The translations under genes and the position numbers were made by a program. Of a stretch of DNA of 64,000 nt, positions 1 through 11,244 are shown one piece after another. Positions within the stretch are counted from its first letter, which is position 1; the number at the start of each line of letters is the position of its first letter. Source of the stretch: Solen grandis (taxonomy: Eukaryota; Mollusca; Bivalvia; Adapedonta; Solenidae); the NCBI GenBank assembly GCA_021229015.1, contig CM037777.1, forward strand, positions 28,767,584-28,831,583, in the 5' to 3' direction. The notes below the pieces were generated by a model, which saw nothing but the letters and a program-made list of their open reading frames with translations, searched no databases and was not told where the DNA came from.

Positions 1-131
1 ATATAAGTGATCATGATATTACAACTTAGACTGAATTATCCACTAACTTCAGCTGGAGAACTTTCATTTAGTGGGACCCATATTTTTCCGAGACCTTTTC
101 ACGTTTAATACATGTTAATAAAGGCCACCCC

Positions 132-544
132 TGTCTAAATTGATTAATTTGAACAGTCCCTTAACTAATTACACCAGTTAATAATAAATAAAGGTGTGAA
201 CATGAAAATAATGCTAAATACGAATAGTGGTAATTAACCAAGATAAGAAGAAAAAAGGCCGCAATGTAATATGTTTGGTGTCCTTAATTAATTAACATGC
301 ATAATTATCGGAAAAGGAGTAAAATACCCAACGAAAAAAAAAAAACTGCCATAAAATATGTTTGATGTTACTAAACCAGGCATTTTAGTAAAATATTTCA
401 GAAAAAAATAAATATATACACCATGCCTATTTTGAAACATTATAATTCAATCATGGAATTCATTACCAGTTCTTCAATATTTTTTTTTTATTATTAACTG
501 GTGTAATAAGTTAAGGAACTGTTCAAATTAATCATTTCAGACAA
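132..544. repeat. foldback repeat (long inverted arms)
   Basis: Arms at about 132-188 and 488-544 are near-perfect reverse complements over roughly 50 bases (for example TTTGAACAGTCCCTTAAC against GTTAAGGAACTGTTCAAA). They enclose about 300 AT-rich bases. This is the shape of a foldback or MITE-type element. No clear target duplication was found and no coding capacity is visible. The superfamily is unknown. Confidence 0.6.
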
Positions 545-686
545 TATATATATATAACAAGATATGCTAGAATAGTTAAATATTTTTTGAAATAACATTC
601 TGTAAAAAGAAATAATTGTATCTTATATAATACATTAATTACATGTAATATGACCGCAACTGTAATAACTGGTGTTCACAAGCTAG

Positions 687-981
687 GGATATGTTCTTAT
701 GTTTTTAAATTCTGATAATGAAAATGAACTTAAAAAATTAGCCTTATTCTGTAAACATGCTATTAAAATGAGACATAATTATACATTTAATGGTAATTCT
801 TAATTTTTACAGATTTGTGATAATTTTGGAATAATTAATAAGGATATGAAATCCACCTTTTGCACTCTCGCATTGCTATGTTTTTGCGCACTGTATATGT
901 ATTATTATGTTATTTGTAACGATAAACTGTATATGTCCAAGTTATATCAATAAAATTTCTGTTCTGTTCTGTTATGTTCTT
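687..981 (+). pseudogene. 5'-truncated LINE: C-terminal codons and 3' tail
   Basis: Positions 687-803 read as 38 codons and a stop, with the segment VLMFLNSDNENELKKLALF followed by CKHAIKMRH. This resembles the last residues of the LINE ORF at 37123-37659 (FVQLLNSKNKNVLLNLCKYI). About 150 non-coding bases follow, then CAATAAAATTTC and a short TTCTG tandem, a typical LINE 3' end. The copy keeps only its 3' end, as usual for target-primed insertion. The clade is not determined. Confidence 0.5.
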
Positions 982-1029
982 AAACGAGCGTGAAAAGGTG
1001 AAAAAAAATCATTATCGAAGAAAATATAA

Positions 1030-1216
1030 TAATGAGGGGGATTTTGTCCGCCCTGGAAAATTCACGAGGGGTGTTTTGTCCGCCCCGTAAAATCTATTGG
1101 GAGGGATTATGTCCGCCTTGACAAACTTCTGGGGGGGATTATGTCCGCCTATACAAAATTTCATGGGGGGGATTATGTCCGGGGGGGATTTTGTCCGTCC
1201 CCCGTGGGGGATAACC
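1030..1216 (+). repeat. G-rich tandem repeat with GGATTATGTCCGCC core
   Basis: About six imperfect repeats of a G-run followed by ATTATGTCCGCC or ATTTTGTCCGCC, at irregular spacing of 25-50 bases. The last two copies are almost adjacent and end in GTCCGTCCCCCGTGGGGGATAA, so the G-run can pair with a C-run. No protein reading is supported. I do not recognise the family. Confidence 0.6.
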
Positions 1217-1400
1217 TGGCCCTGTTTCTAGCTGTATGCTGGGAGATAGCTGTTCAGCTTGGTTGATAGGGCAGGCTTAATGTTTAGGAAGAGTGTTTTC
1301 TGGCTGCTGTAGATAGTATCTGAAAATGTAATACATTATTACTGGGTTTTTCTGCTGTAGATAGTACCGGTATCTGGAAATGGAATACTTCATTACTGGG

Positions 1401-2687
1401 TTTTTAGCTCACCTAAGCACAAAGTGCTCAAGGTGAGCTTTTGTGATCGCCCTTCGTCCGGCGTCCGTCGTCGTGCGTCGTGCGTCGTCCGTCGTCCGTC
1501 GTCAACAATTTGCTTTAAACGACATCTCCTCTGAAACCGCTGGACAGAATTTAATGAAACTTGGCAGGAATGTTCCTTGAAAATAAATATTCGTCCTTTA
1601 AATTGGAAGGAAAATTAAAATAAACTTGATCCATGAAATCGGTTGCCATGGCAACAAATTTTAAAATTTAAAAATCATCTCCTTCAAAACTACTGGCCAG
1701 ATTTCAAAATAATTTGGTACAGATGTTCCTTGGGTCAACCTCTACCAAAGTTGCTAAAATTATTCCGATCCGTAAAAAAACATGGCCGCCAGGGGCGGGG
1801 CTTATTTGCCTTATATGTATATAGAGAAACCTTTAAACAACATCTCCTCTGAAACCACTGGACAGAATTTGATTAAACTTGGCAGGGATGATCCTTGGGT
1901 CAACCTTCACAAAAGTTGCTAAAATAAACTTGATCCATGTAGAACTCTGGTTGCCATGGCAACAAAAAGGAAAAAAAAATGAAAACTTTAAAAATCATCT
2001 TCTTCAAAACTACTGGCCAGATTTTAAAATAAATTGGTACAGATGTTCCTTGGGTCAACCTCTACCAAAGTTGCTAAAATTATTCCGATCCGTAAAAAAA
2101 CATGGCCGCCAGGGGCGGGGCTTATTTGCCTTATATGTATATAGAGAAACCTTTAAACAACATCTCCTCTGAAACCACTGGACAGAATTTGATTAAACTT
2201 GGCAGGGATGATCCTTGGGTCAACCTTCACAAAAGTTGCTAAAATAAACTTGATCCATGTAGAACTCTGGTTGCCATGGCAACAAAAAGAAAAAAAAATG
2301 AAAACTTTAAAAATCATCTTCTTCAAAACTACTGGCCAGATTTTAAAATAAATTGGTACAGATGTTCCTTGGGTCAACTTCTACCAAAGTTGCTAAAAAA
2401 AATTTGGAAAACTTTAATCAACATTTCCTCTGAAACCACTGGACAGAATTTGATTAAATTTGGCAGGAATGATCCTTGGGTCAACCTTCACAAAAGTTCC
2501 TAAAATAAACTTGATCCATATAGATTTCTGGTTGCCATGGCAACAAAAAGAAAAAAAATATGAAAACTTTAAAAATCATCTTCTTCAAAACTACTGGCCA
2601 GATTTTAAAATAAATTGGTACAGATGTTCCTTGGGTCAACCTATTTATCTCAGGTGAGCGATTTAGGGCCATCATGGGCCTCTTGTT
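1401..2687 (-). mobile_element. Helitron-like (pearl-type) non-autonomous element, GTGAGC family
   Basis: Read on the minus strand it begins with AACAAGAGGCCCATGATGGC (short palindrome, then CGCTCACCTGAG). It carries tandem core units of about 215 bases containing GCCATGTTTTTTTACGGATC and a GACG-rich stretch, and closes with a hairpin around GTGCTTAGGTGAGCTAAAAA. The 5' CTCACCTGAG and 3' CTCAGGTGAG are inverted copies of each other. Open frames inside repeat with the core unit and are not genes. Confidence 0.75.
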
Positions 2688-3344
2688 CTATATGCATACT
2701 GGCAAGATGCTATATTTTCAATGCTATTGAAATTGTGTCTGTTTTGTTGTTGGTAGTCAGTTGTTCAAATCTTACTGTTACAGTGTTAGTATAGATCAGC
2801 TTGGAAACCTCCATCTTTCATATTCTATGAGAAGTTGTTTGGAACATATAAAGTAGTATAGGGTTGTTTGGGAAATGGAAACAGAAAGCTGTGTATGTTT
2901 TGTTTGCTGTATTCATGTGTCATGTGGAAACATGAAATTATTGTAGAGTGTAATTACTGTACCTAAAAATATAACCTATTATCTGTGGGCTCTGTATGAA
3001 TGATATACATCATAAAGCATTATTTGTGCATGATATACATTTTAGGCACACATATGACATTTACATTAAGGTCAAAACACATATAAACTTGAAACACCTC
3101 TAAACTGGAAATTTATGTTGTCCCCAACCTTGTCTGGTTTAAAGGGGTTCTACTGTTTTATGTTAACTGATGAAACACTGTATTCTATCTGTGACGTAAG
3201 ATCCTGATGATTCACTGGTATCACCCACAGTGCGATTGATAAAGGTCTTTCGAAACTTTTTTTCTTTTTTTATTTATAAAGGGGGATAACTTAAGTGTAC
3301 TTGTTTATGAATATTCATTCCAGTACTTAATTGTTGCTTCCAAG
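2688..3344. other. intron or intergenic sequence, no feature seen
   Basis: AT-rich unique-looking sequence with no splice-bounded coding frame. A diverged copy of the 39-bp unit found at 3873 (ATTTGTGCATGATATACAT) occurs near 3024. Confidence 0.4.
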
Positions 3345-3558
3345 TTGTTAAAAATGGTACTGGTAGCTCCCTGCTTCTTGCTCAGCATATGTACAGAGTG
3401 TTTTTATGATTGGATGGCCCGGTGTTAGGATAATGTGACTTAGTGTGGTATCATTCCACATGTCTATGGGGTGATACTGCAGTGTGGCAACACTATATCT
3501 GTCTCAATTAGACATAGTTTCTAAAGTGACTGAAATACTGTCAGCAAGACTTTTAACC
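3345..3558 (+). mobile_element. SINE, tRNA head missing
   Basis: It matches, in opposite orientation, the body and tail of the SINE at 42180-42500: GCCCGGTGTTAGGATAATGTG, then GTGTGGTATCATTCCACATG, then GTGACTGAAATACTGTCAGC. The tRNA-like head is absent or unrecognisable, so the copy is 5'-truncated and old. Confidence 0.6.
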
Positions 3559-3872
3559 CAAGAAACTAATTAACAGACTAGTTGCCTTGCTTTGTTTGAA
3601 CATTCAAATACACAAAATAGTTCCATTCTTTCACATTCATTGAACATAATATAGGAAGAAAATTTGTTTGTTTTATGTGGATATGAAATATATCTTATCT
3701 TAAAGTGATGGTCTAAACATGTTCACATATGCCAAATTCTTATTGAAATTGTATCACTTTTCAATGAGATATATTCCATATCCACCCAAAATAAATGTCC
3801 TCTACATAGCATATTTTGTCTATGGTATACATAATATAGCATTATGTTTGTGTGGTAAATATTATTGAGATT

Positions 3873-4002
3873 ATGATATTATTTGTGCATGATATACATT
3901 ATATAACATATATGATATTATTTGTGCATGATATACATTATATAACATATATGATATTATTTGTGCATGATATACATTATATAACATATAAAATTTGTGC
4001 AG
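3873..4002 (+). repeat. 39-bp minisatellite ending in a splice acceptor
   Basis: Three near-identical 39-base units start at 3873, 3912 and 3951 (ATGATATTATTTGTGCATGA...). A fourth, partial unit reads ATTTGTGCAG instead of ATTTGTGCAT, which makes the 3' splice site of the exon at 4003. The period is divisible by three, so the array is open in several frames on both strands, but it is not coding. Confidence 0.8.
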
Positions 4003-4124
4003 GACGGACATTGTTCCTGTGCAAGTTGATGACATTAAGGACAAGCCAAAAGAGGGCGCCATCATACCAGGACGATTAGTCCGACGAGCCAAGCGACAGA
4101 CAAGCTCCCAGCAGAGTTGGGAAG
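4003..4124 (+). CDS. internal exon of an unrecognised coiled-coil-like protein (exon 1 of 4 visible)
   Basis: The exon is bounded by acceptor TTTGTGCAG and donor GAAG|GTAAGG. It encodes TDIVPVQVDDIKDKPKEG, then AIIPGRLVRRAKRQTSSQQS and WE, plus a split codon. The first base completes a codon from an upstream exon outside the window, and the last base (G) joins GG of the exon at 13646 to give Gly, so the phases agree. The peptide is charged, with a basic RRAKR cluster. The previous intron contains a minisatellite right up to the acceptor. No domain is recognised. The exon call rests on splice sites, continuous phase with three later exons, and coding-like codon use compared with the AT-rich flanks. 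Confidence 0.7.
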
Positions 4125-4756
4125 GTAAGGGATATCATAAGTGTGATACCATATTTAATGTAAACCAAGATATAACATTTATAGGCGGATGTAAGCAGAT
4201 GATAATTTTAGAAGTGTCACTTTATGATTTATGTAAATTTAGTAATTATGTAAAAAGTTTTGTCAGAGCCCATGTCATGAACTTATAATAGTTGATGTAA
4301 TAGCAAATAACAGTTTTTGACCAAAATTTTGTTTAATTTAAAAGTCCAGTGTTTATTGGAATAAAAAAAAATTAATTCATGTTTGGCATGGAATTTTACT
4401 GGCTTTATAGGAGACTGTACTGTTCTGTATCTTTTCATGTCCACCTCTTTTGTACCTAGTTAGGGCTATGCTGGAATTGTTATTTTAATTATTTTTTTTA
4501 ATTCCCTTAATTTTCCATTCTGTAAATATTATAGTGTATCTCTGTAATGTATGTTAAAGACCCATTATTCTTCCATAAGCAGAATATATTCTTCAAAACA
4601 GGAAAGCAAAATGTGAGCTATAGATTTGTTAAGAGATTCAATGTGTACATACCTGTTGATGACAGTAATATACAATGCATAAATAAGAAAGAATATTTTA
4701 CTTAAGATCATTCAATTGTTTTAAAAAATACTTAATTTGATGATATAGCAGATTAA

Positions 4757-4990
4757 CCCTTTCCCTCATATGGACTCATTTTGACGCACTCAGTAGGTAC
4801 CATATAAAGCCTGATCTGCAGAAAACCACAGTTAAACTTTACCAAATTTAATTATAAAGTCCTCATTTCCAGACCACTGAGGAGCAGCGAACAGCATAAA
4901 ACCTGATCAGCCTGCGAGTTACTTGCAGGCTGATCTGGTTTTATGTTTTTTGCATAGGTCTTTTCGTGGTTTCCTCTATGAGGGAAAGGG
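4757..4990. mobile_element. 234-bp piggyBac-like MITE, copy 1
   Basis: The element starts CCCTTTCCCTCATA and ends TATGAGGGAAAGGG, exact inverted ends, flanked on both sides by TTAA (4753-4756 and 4991-4994). TTAA targets and CCC ends are piggyBac hallmarks. An internal stem CAGCCTGCGAGTTACTTGCAGGCTG can form. It carries no ORF, so it is non-autonomous. A second copy of the same length lies at 55711-55944. Confidence 0.85.
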
Positions 4991-5834
4991 TTAACAAATT
5001 GATTCGTTGACAGTTTATCAAATTCAAATTATTTCGGATTACAGACCGTCTTTGCAATTGCAAAATGTATAGAACGAGATTATTGGTCTTCCATCCAAAA
5101 TACTAAATTGTGTACTTTTATCAACATTTTCATTGCATTTAGCTGTTATTATACTGCAGATATTTCCACATTATGTACCATTTGTGTTTGTCAACATATG
5201 GCACTGTTACAATGTACTTTATAATTCCTTTTTCATGAAAATTGTATCATTATGAAATACAATGAGCCTTTAATAAGTCCATTTCATAAATAGTAGTGAT
5301 ACATGTTTAGTATTTATGTGTAACTGACTTGTCTCGGATATGATCAATGTGAATGGTTATAGTAATGCTTGAATATGGACTTTTTTTTTCAATAGAGGAG
5401 TGACACTTAGATAATTTACTGAATTTAGTTAGCCTCACATTACATTATTTTAAGCCCAGCCATTGCTCAGTTATTTGAATTTGACCTGAAATTTCTTCAT
5501 TGAATCCCACTAGTTGTAAAAATGACTCATTGTTTCAAGAGTATACCTCCACAGTGTATTACGTTACTGTAAACTACCATTTTATTATTTGCTGTTATTT
5601 ATTGTTTGTATTTAGAATGTCATAGTTGGTATTTTTTGTTTACTCACATTGTTCACAGATGAAGGTATGCTTTTTTTTATTAAAATTTCCTTATTTTTAC
5701 ACATAACATGATAATCTCATAGAAATTCTAACAGTGTTGTGTTGTCTTTTTTCACACTTCATTTACACAGGTGGTAGTATGTGGATGTTTTCTATTGCTT
5801 GCTTATCGTCTCCGAATTTGATGTTGATGTTTTC
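4991..5834. other. intronic sequence, no feature seen
   Basis: AT-rich, with no repeat recognised from elsewhere in the window and no splice-bounded frame. It lies within the 9.5-kb intron between the exons at 4003 and 13646. Confidence 0.4.
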
Positions 5835-6197
5835 AGGAGCTGAAAATAGATTTTAAAAGTGAAATCTTAAAAAAAATCTTCCTCTCTGAAACCACAAGGC
5901 CTAGAGCTTAGATATTTGGTGTGTGGCTTTGTCTAGTAGACCTTTACCAAGTTTTTTTCAAATCATGACCCTGGGGTCAAATTGGCCCTGCCCCAGGGGA
6001 AACTTTATTTTACATGGACTTATATATATAGGAAAAAACTTGAAAAATCTTCTTCTCAGAAACCACAAGGTCTGGAGTTGATATTTTGGTGTGTAGCATT
6101 GTGTAGTAGATCACTACCAGATTTGTTAAAATCATGACCCTGGGGTCAAAATTGGCCACGCCCCAGGGATCACAAGATTTTACATTTCTTCCTGATT
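5835..6197 (-). mobile_element. fragment of a GTGAGC-family element
   Basis: Two core units with AAACCACAAGGCCTAGAGCT and ATGACCCTGGGGTCAAA, the same core type as in 11124-12883 and 21498-22608. Both terminal hairpins are missing. The next repeat starts directly at its edge. Confidence 0.55.
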
Positions 6198-7076
6198 TTT
6201 AGCTCAACTATTCGAAGAATATGAGAGCTATTGTAGTCGCCCTGGCGTCGGCGTTGGCGTTGCAGCTTTTGGTTAAAATTTGCGTGCAAGTTACTATCAA
6301 CCTTATATCTCAATAACCATTTATGATATTGACTTGAAAGTTTATGAATGTGTTTAGGGGCATCAGACAACCAAAGTAGTTAACTCTTGATGGAATATAT
6401 TACAAATTATGGCCCCTTTTTAACTTAGAAATTTTGGTTAAAGTTTTGCATGCAATAGAAAATTTGGTTAAAGTTTTGCGTGCAAGCTACTATCTAGTTT
6501 GTATCTCAATAACCATTCATGGTATTGACTTGAAAGTTTATGAATGTGTTTAGGGGCATCAGACAACCAAGGTAGATAACTCTTGATGGAATATATTACA
6601 AATTATGGCCCCTTTTTAACTTAGAAATTTTGGTTAAAGTTTTGCATGCAAGGTACTTTCATGCTAATATCTCAGTATCAAGGCATGAGATTGATTTGAA
6701 ACATCTTTAATATGTTTAGGGGTATCATACTTTCATGGTAGATAACTCTTGATGGAATATATAAAAAATTATGACCCCCTTTTAACTTAGAATTTTGGTT
6801 AAATTTTTGCATTCAAGCTACTATCCAGCTTTTATCTCAGAAATTGCTTGTGGAATTGACTAGAAAGTTAAGGAGTGTCTTCAGGGGCATCAGAAAACTA
6901 CTGAGGATAACTTTTGGACTGAATTTTATGCAAATTATGGCCCTTTTCTAACTTGGATTTTTGGTTAAAGTTTTGCATGCACAGTGTTATTGTGCTTATG
7001 TCTCAGTAACTAGGCATGGGATTGATTTTAGACATCATAAAATTATTAAGGGGTATCAGACTATCAAGGTATATCA
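6198..7076 (-). mobile_element. pearl-like repeat, TTCGAATAGTTGAGC family
   Basis: On the minus strand it runs from ATGATATACCTTGATAGTCTG to TTCTTCGAATAGTTGAGCTA, the same ends as copies at 38040-38770 and 53917-56762. It holds four or five tandem cores of roughly 150-200 bases built on GGCCATAATTTGTAATATAT and TTAACCAAAATTTCTAAG, then a short GCCAACGCCAACGCC tract before the 3' end. Non-coding. Confidence 0.65.
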
Positions 7077-7078
7077 TT

Positions 7079-7768
7079 TTTATACGCCCATCTTAAGATG
7101 GGGCGTATTATGTGAACACTCACGGCGGGCGGGTGGGTGGGCGTGGAACATTTGTTGTCCGGGCTCTAACTTCAATACCGTTTGCCCAATCCTTTTCAAA
7201 CTTTCCACACATGTGCATGGCCATAATATCTCGGATGAGTTTGATATCCAGCATTATCGCGTGAATGACTTAGAAGTTATGGCCCTTGATGTACACAAAA
7301 TAATTGAAATTGTGATTGTCTGGGCTCTAACTTCAATACCGTTAGTCCAATCCTTTTCAAAGTTTTCACACATGTGCATGGCCATAATATCGGGGATGAG
7401 TTCAATATCCAGCATTATCGCATGAATGACTTAGAAGTTATGGCCCTTGACGTACACAAATACTTGAAATTGTGATTGTCTGGGCTCTAACTTCAATACC
7501 GTTAGACTAATCCTTTTCAAACTTTATGTGCATGGCCATAAAAGGATGTGTTCGATATTCAGCATTATCGCATGAATGACTTAGAAGTTATGGCCCTTGA
7601 ACACTTGAATAAGTCAAAAGAGACATTTTCCTTCAAATTAATGGAAATGTTTCAACAGTTTGTTTTAATAAGTAACATTCATTAACTAATGGGATTTAGG
7701 AGACAATAGCTTGTTTCTCTGAGCTATTTCTGAGAGTCCCCATACTGTGATGGGCGTATTTTGTGGCA
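7079..7768 (-). mobile_element. pearl-like repeat with GGGCGTAT palindromic end
   Basis: The left end ATACGCCCATCTTAAGATGGGGCGTAT can fold on itself, and the right edge carries ACTGTGATGGGCGTATTTTG. Three tandem cores of about 165-180 bases repeat TGGGCTCTAACTTCAATACC and ATGGCCATAATATC. A GGCGGGCGGGTGGGTGGGCG tract follows the hairpin. The 154-codon open frame here is only the core repeat. Confidence 0.6.
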
Positions 7769-7774
7769 GTCCTG

Positions 7775-7913
7775 ACCCTTGTTGAATATTATTATGTACA
7801 GGGTATGTGAAGGGCAAGAATTGAAATAGATTTCATTTGATTTACCAACAAGCATTTTGAATAGTCGAGCGTGCTGTCCTCTGACAGCTCTTGTTGACAA
7901 AGCCCTGCAGGCA
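7775..7913 (-). mobile_element. 5' end fragment of an AACAAGAGCTGTC-type element
   Basis: On the minus strand it begins AACAAGAGCTGTCAGAGGACAGC, where GCTGTC and GACAGC form a small hairpin. About 110 bases follow to CATACCCTGTACATAATAAT. The same fragment occurs at 33862-33962 and 53162-53273, always ending at about the same base. Confidence 0.6.
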
Positions 7914-9084
7914 AACAATAAAAAAGTTATTTATCTTGTTAATCTTTTTCACAATACCAAGATACTAATAAAGCGGTACTAACATAACAGTAATTAGTTG
8001 CTCTTAATTTGGAAAATGATTATATTTTTGGATCAATTTGGAAGTAATTCTTTTTTACATTTTACTCACCTTGATAAATCCTGGGCTGGACCATTACTAA
8101 ATAGCTGAGATCTTGTATAAACCTTTAGGAATCTAACTCTCAACCCAAGGATATATAGCTCAGTGAACACTACTGCTTGACTGTGCTGCCATGTCCTCTC
8201 AACTAACTATGAATTCCCTACATATATGCAATTGTTTTCAACCATCAGAAGAATAGATTGTCTATGTGTGTGTCTGTAATTACTCAATTCAAAATAGCTT
8301 AATACCCAATTATTTTCTCACTGAAGGGTAATAAAACTCAAATAAAATCTAGAATACTCAATTTATTCTGTAACCTTTGTGTAACATTAATTAAGTCTTG
8401 TTCACATTTTCTTGTCCGGAAGATAATTCCTCTTCTACTGATGCTCCATCTGATCACCAAATTACATGTTTGACTTCATCTATACGCTTAGAGAGTTTTA
8501 CATGACAGGATTTGGTGGAGAGGAGAGACATCAGTATTCTATGAAAACAAACCTCTTGTATTGTACATGTAATGTGATGGATAATACTCAATTTACCAAA
8601 AATACTTACCTGTTCCTCCGAGTTGTTGTGTTGATTTCGTCAAATCAAATTTAAATTTACATAGTTTTATTTTCGCTTTGTGTGAATAGACTGACAAATA
8701 CATACATGAGAAAATGAAATCTTCCAACAAAAAAAAAAGAAAAAAAAAGGAAAGTATTAATAGAAAACTCGGGGGAATTTGTTGGAGCATGAAGTAAACA
8801 GAATTCATCATTTTTCATATTATATATTCTTTCATTAGTGGCCTTACAATTACACAAAAAACTGTTCTGTAGATCTTCTTTAAATTTTCTCAGAACCTTT
8901 TTTTTGCTTGTATGTGTATAGCTTTTTTTTTTAAGGCTTTCTTCACTAAATCCAGCATCTTATTTTTTGTGACAAATGACCTTGCCAATTTTTGCTTTGA
9001 AAAGGTTTACCGGTATTTTCCATTCATGACAAGGTCAGTTGCTCACAAACAGCCTTACAAACCAATGTGTTCATTTTTATGAAG
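7914..9084. other. intronic sequence, no feature seen
   Basis: AT-rich with short A and T runs. No splice-bounded coding segment or recognised repeat end was found. Confidence 0.35.
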
Positions 9085-9400
9085 GGAGAGCACATAGTTG
9101 CCGCTTTGTCCATCCCGTCCGTTCGTCCATCCATCCATCAATCATTATTTTGTCCAGAGCATACAAAATTATAAGAGGTATCAACATGAAACTTCATAGG
9201 TAGATAGATCTCAATGAGGAGGAGTGCAGTGTACAAGAACCATAACTCTGTGTTTGCATCTTTTAGGAGTTCGTTATTGCCCTTTGTTATTTTTCATATT
9301 TAAATTTTGTCCAGAGCTCATATAGTATAATAAAGTACCCATCAAGTGACAAAGCTCAGTTTGGGGAGCATCCACCGTTTCTACCGGCACTTGTTTTAAC
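9085..9400 (-). mobile_element. pearl-like fragment with (GTCC) tract
   Basis: It contains CCGTCCGTTCGTCCATCCATCC, then one or two cores with TTGTCCAGAGCATACAAAAT and AACATGAAACTTCATAGGTA. This is the layout of the pearl-like elements read on the minus strand. Ends are not defined. Confidence 0.45.
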
Positions 9401-9602
9401 TAGGTCAACCCTCCAAATGGGCTGGCTATTAACTCGAGTTAAAAGTTAGTTAATGGCTGACACATAATAAACATAATTCTTCGGTTATTGCAGTGTTTTC
9501 AACAAAATTATCTGAATAGGCCAATGTCTGAAAGTACCAGGGAGTCTGTTGGTGTCCAGGACAATCTTTTTAGATTTGCTGTAAAACTGATCACATTTTC
9601 AC

Positions 9603-10215
9603 ATAATTAGTCCCCTACCGGTGTTCACACCGGAGGGGACTTTAGGTTTGCCCTCCATCTGTCCGTCCGTCCGTCCGTCCGTCTGTCTGTCCGCTCAAAT
9701 CTGGATCCCGCGATAACTTAATAACTAAGCAGGCTAACTTGATGAAACTTGGTATATGACTAGATGGCAATGTGTAGATTATGCACGTAATTTTATTTTT
9801 GTTCTTCGACTAAAATTGTGGTTGCTATGGTAACGGAAATAGTGAAAATATGGCAAAAATGGGATCCCGCGATAACTAAGCAAGCTAACTTGATGAAACT
9901 TTGTATATGACTAGATGGCAATGTGTAGATTATGCACGTCATTTTATTTTTGTTCTTCGACTAAAATTGTGGTTGCTATGGTAACGGAAATAGTGAAAAT
10001 ATGGCAAAAAATGGGATCCCGCGATAAATTAGCAAGCAAACTTGATGAAACTTGGTATATGACTAGATGGCAATGTGTAGATTATGCACGTCATTTTATT
10101 TTTGTTCTTTGACTAAAATTGTGGTTGCTATGGTAACGGAAATAGTGAAAATATGGCAAAAAATGGGATTGATTACCATATTGAGTTAAGGTGGAGCCGG
10201 TAGGGGACTTTATGT
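9603..10215 (-). mobile_element. pearl-like element with GTCCCCTACCGG hairpin
   Basis: The left edge is a hairpin, GTCCCCTACCGGTG then TTCA then CACCGGAGGGGAC, followed by a GTCC/GTCT tetranucleotide tract. Three nearly identical core units (about 150-160 bases, near 9700, 9860 and 10010) contain CTAGATGGCAATGTGTAGAT and GTGGTTGCTATGGTAACGGA. The right edge repeats CCGGTAGGGGACT. The high identity between cores suggests recent homogenisation. Confidence 0.7.
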
Positions 10216-11123
10216 GTTGCATACAACACCAGTTACTTGTTGAATTATAGTATGAAGTACTAGTGTGCAGCGCTCTATTTGGCAGGCAGTCAGTTTTTTG
10301 TTTAGAACACTGTGATTCTTTGAATCCTACTTTCCCTGAATAAACATCATTATACTGTATCTACACTGATGAAGAGCTGGATCAGCTATAGAAGTGACTG
10401 TGTTTTATACTGAATAAAATGGTTATATTAGTTGGCTTATGGGGGTGTATAATTAAAGAGGCAATGCATAATTTGAATATATTGTGGAAGTGAATATGTG
10501 ATATTTCAGCCTGCATAAATGAATGATTGTATAGGACATCTGCTATTGTTGTAGCCATTTTTTTCCAAACATGATACTGTTGAAACTTAACTGTTCAGAA
10601 CAGAATATTATGGGTAAATGGCTTATATAACATTGTTCATTAGATCAGCCTGTTAATAACTAAATGGAATTGTCATGTTTTACTATTTTATCAACACATA
10701 GTTGTATTTAAATTCTGCATAAAACTGAATTGTTTATAATAACGTAAGAAATGTGCAAATCAAATGAATACTAAATTCACATTACAGATCTGTTACAGTT
10801 TGTTCCATCATGCCACACATTCCTATTTGAATTCCAACCATGGACCCAAATATTGTCAATATATGTAACAGTTATACATGTAGTTACAAGATTGAATGTT
10901 GTACCATGGGCCTCCAGTACAGTGTTACAGACCTACAGATAATTTTTAGTCTAAATGATATTTGCCCCCTCTAATTTTTGTAATGCTGAAAATTCAAATA
11001 ATTTTTTTTCACCCCAATCATAAAACTAAATGACACTTATATTTAAACGCATCTGCCTCTCACCTGGATATACTATGATAAACAAGTCTCAGCATTCTCT
11101 GTACCTTGCAGCTTAGTGACAAC
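10216..11123. other. intronic sequence, no feature seen
   Basis: AT-rich sequence with no supported exon or repeat boundary. Confidence 0.35.
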
Positions 11124-11212
11124 TTTTTAGCTCACATGAGCACAACGTGCTCAAGGTGAGCTTTTCTGATCGCCTTTTGTCCGGCGTCCGTCGTCCGTCG
11201 TCCGTGCGTCCG

Positions 11213-11244
<32 letters not shown>

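Noticed and set aside
6961..7425. 154-codon frame as a gene
   Set aside because: It consists of two core units of a pearl-like element with repeated words.
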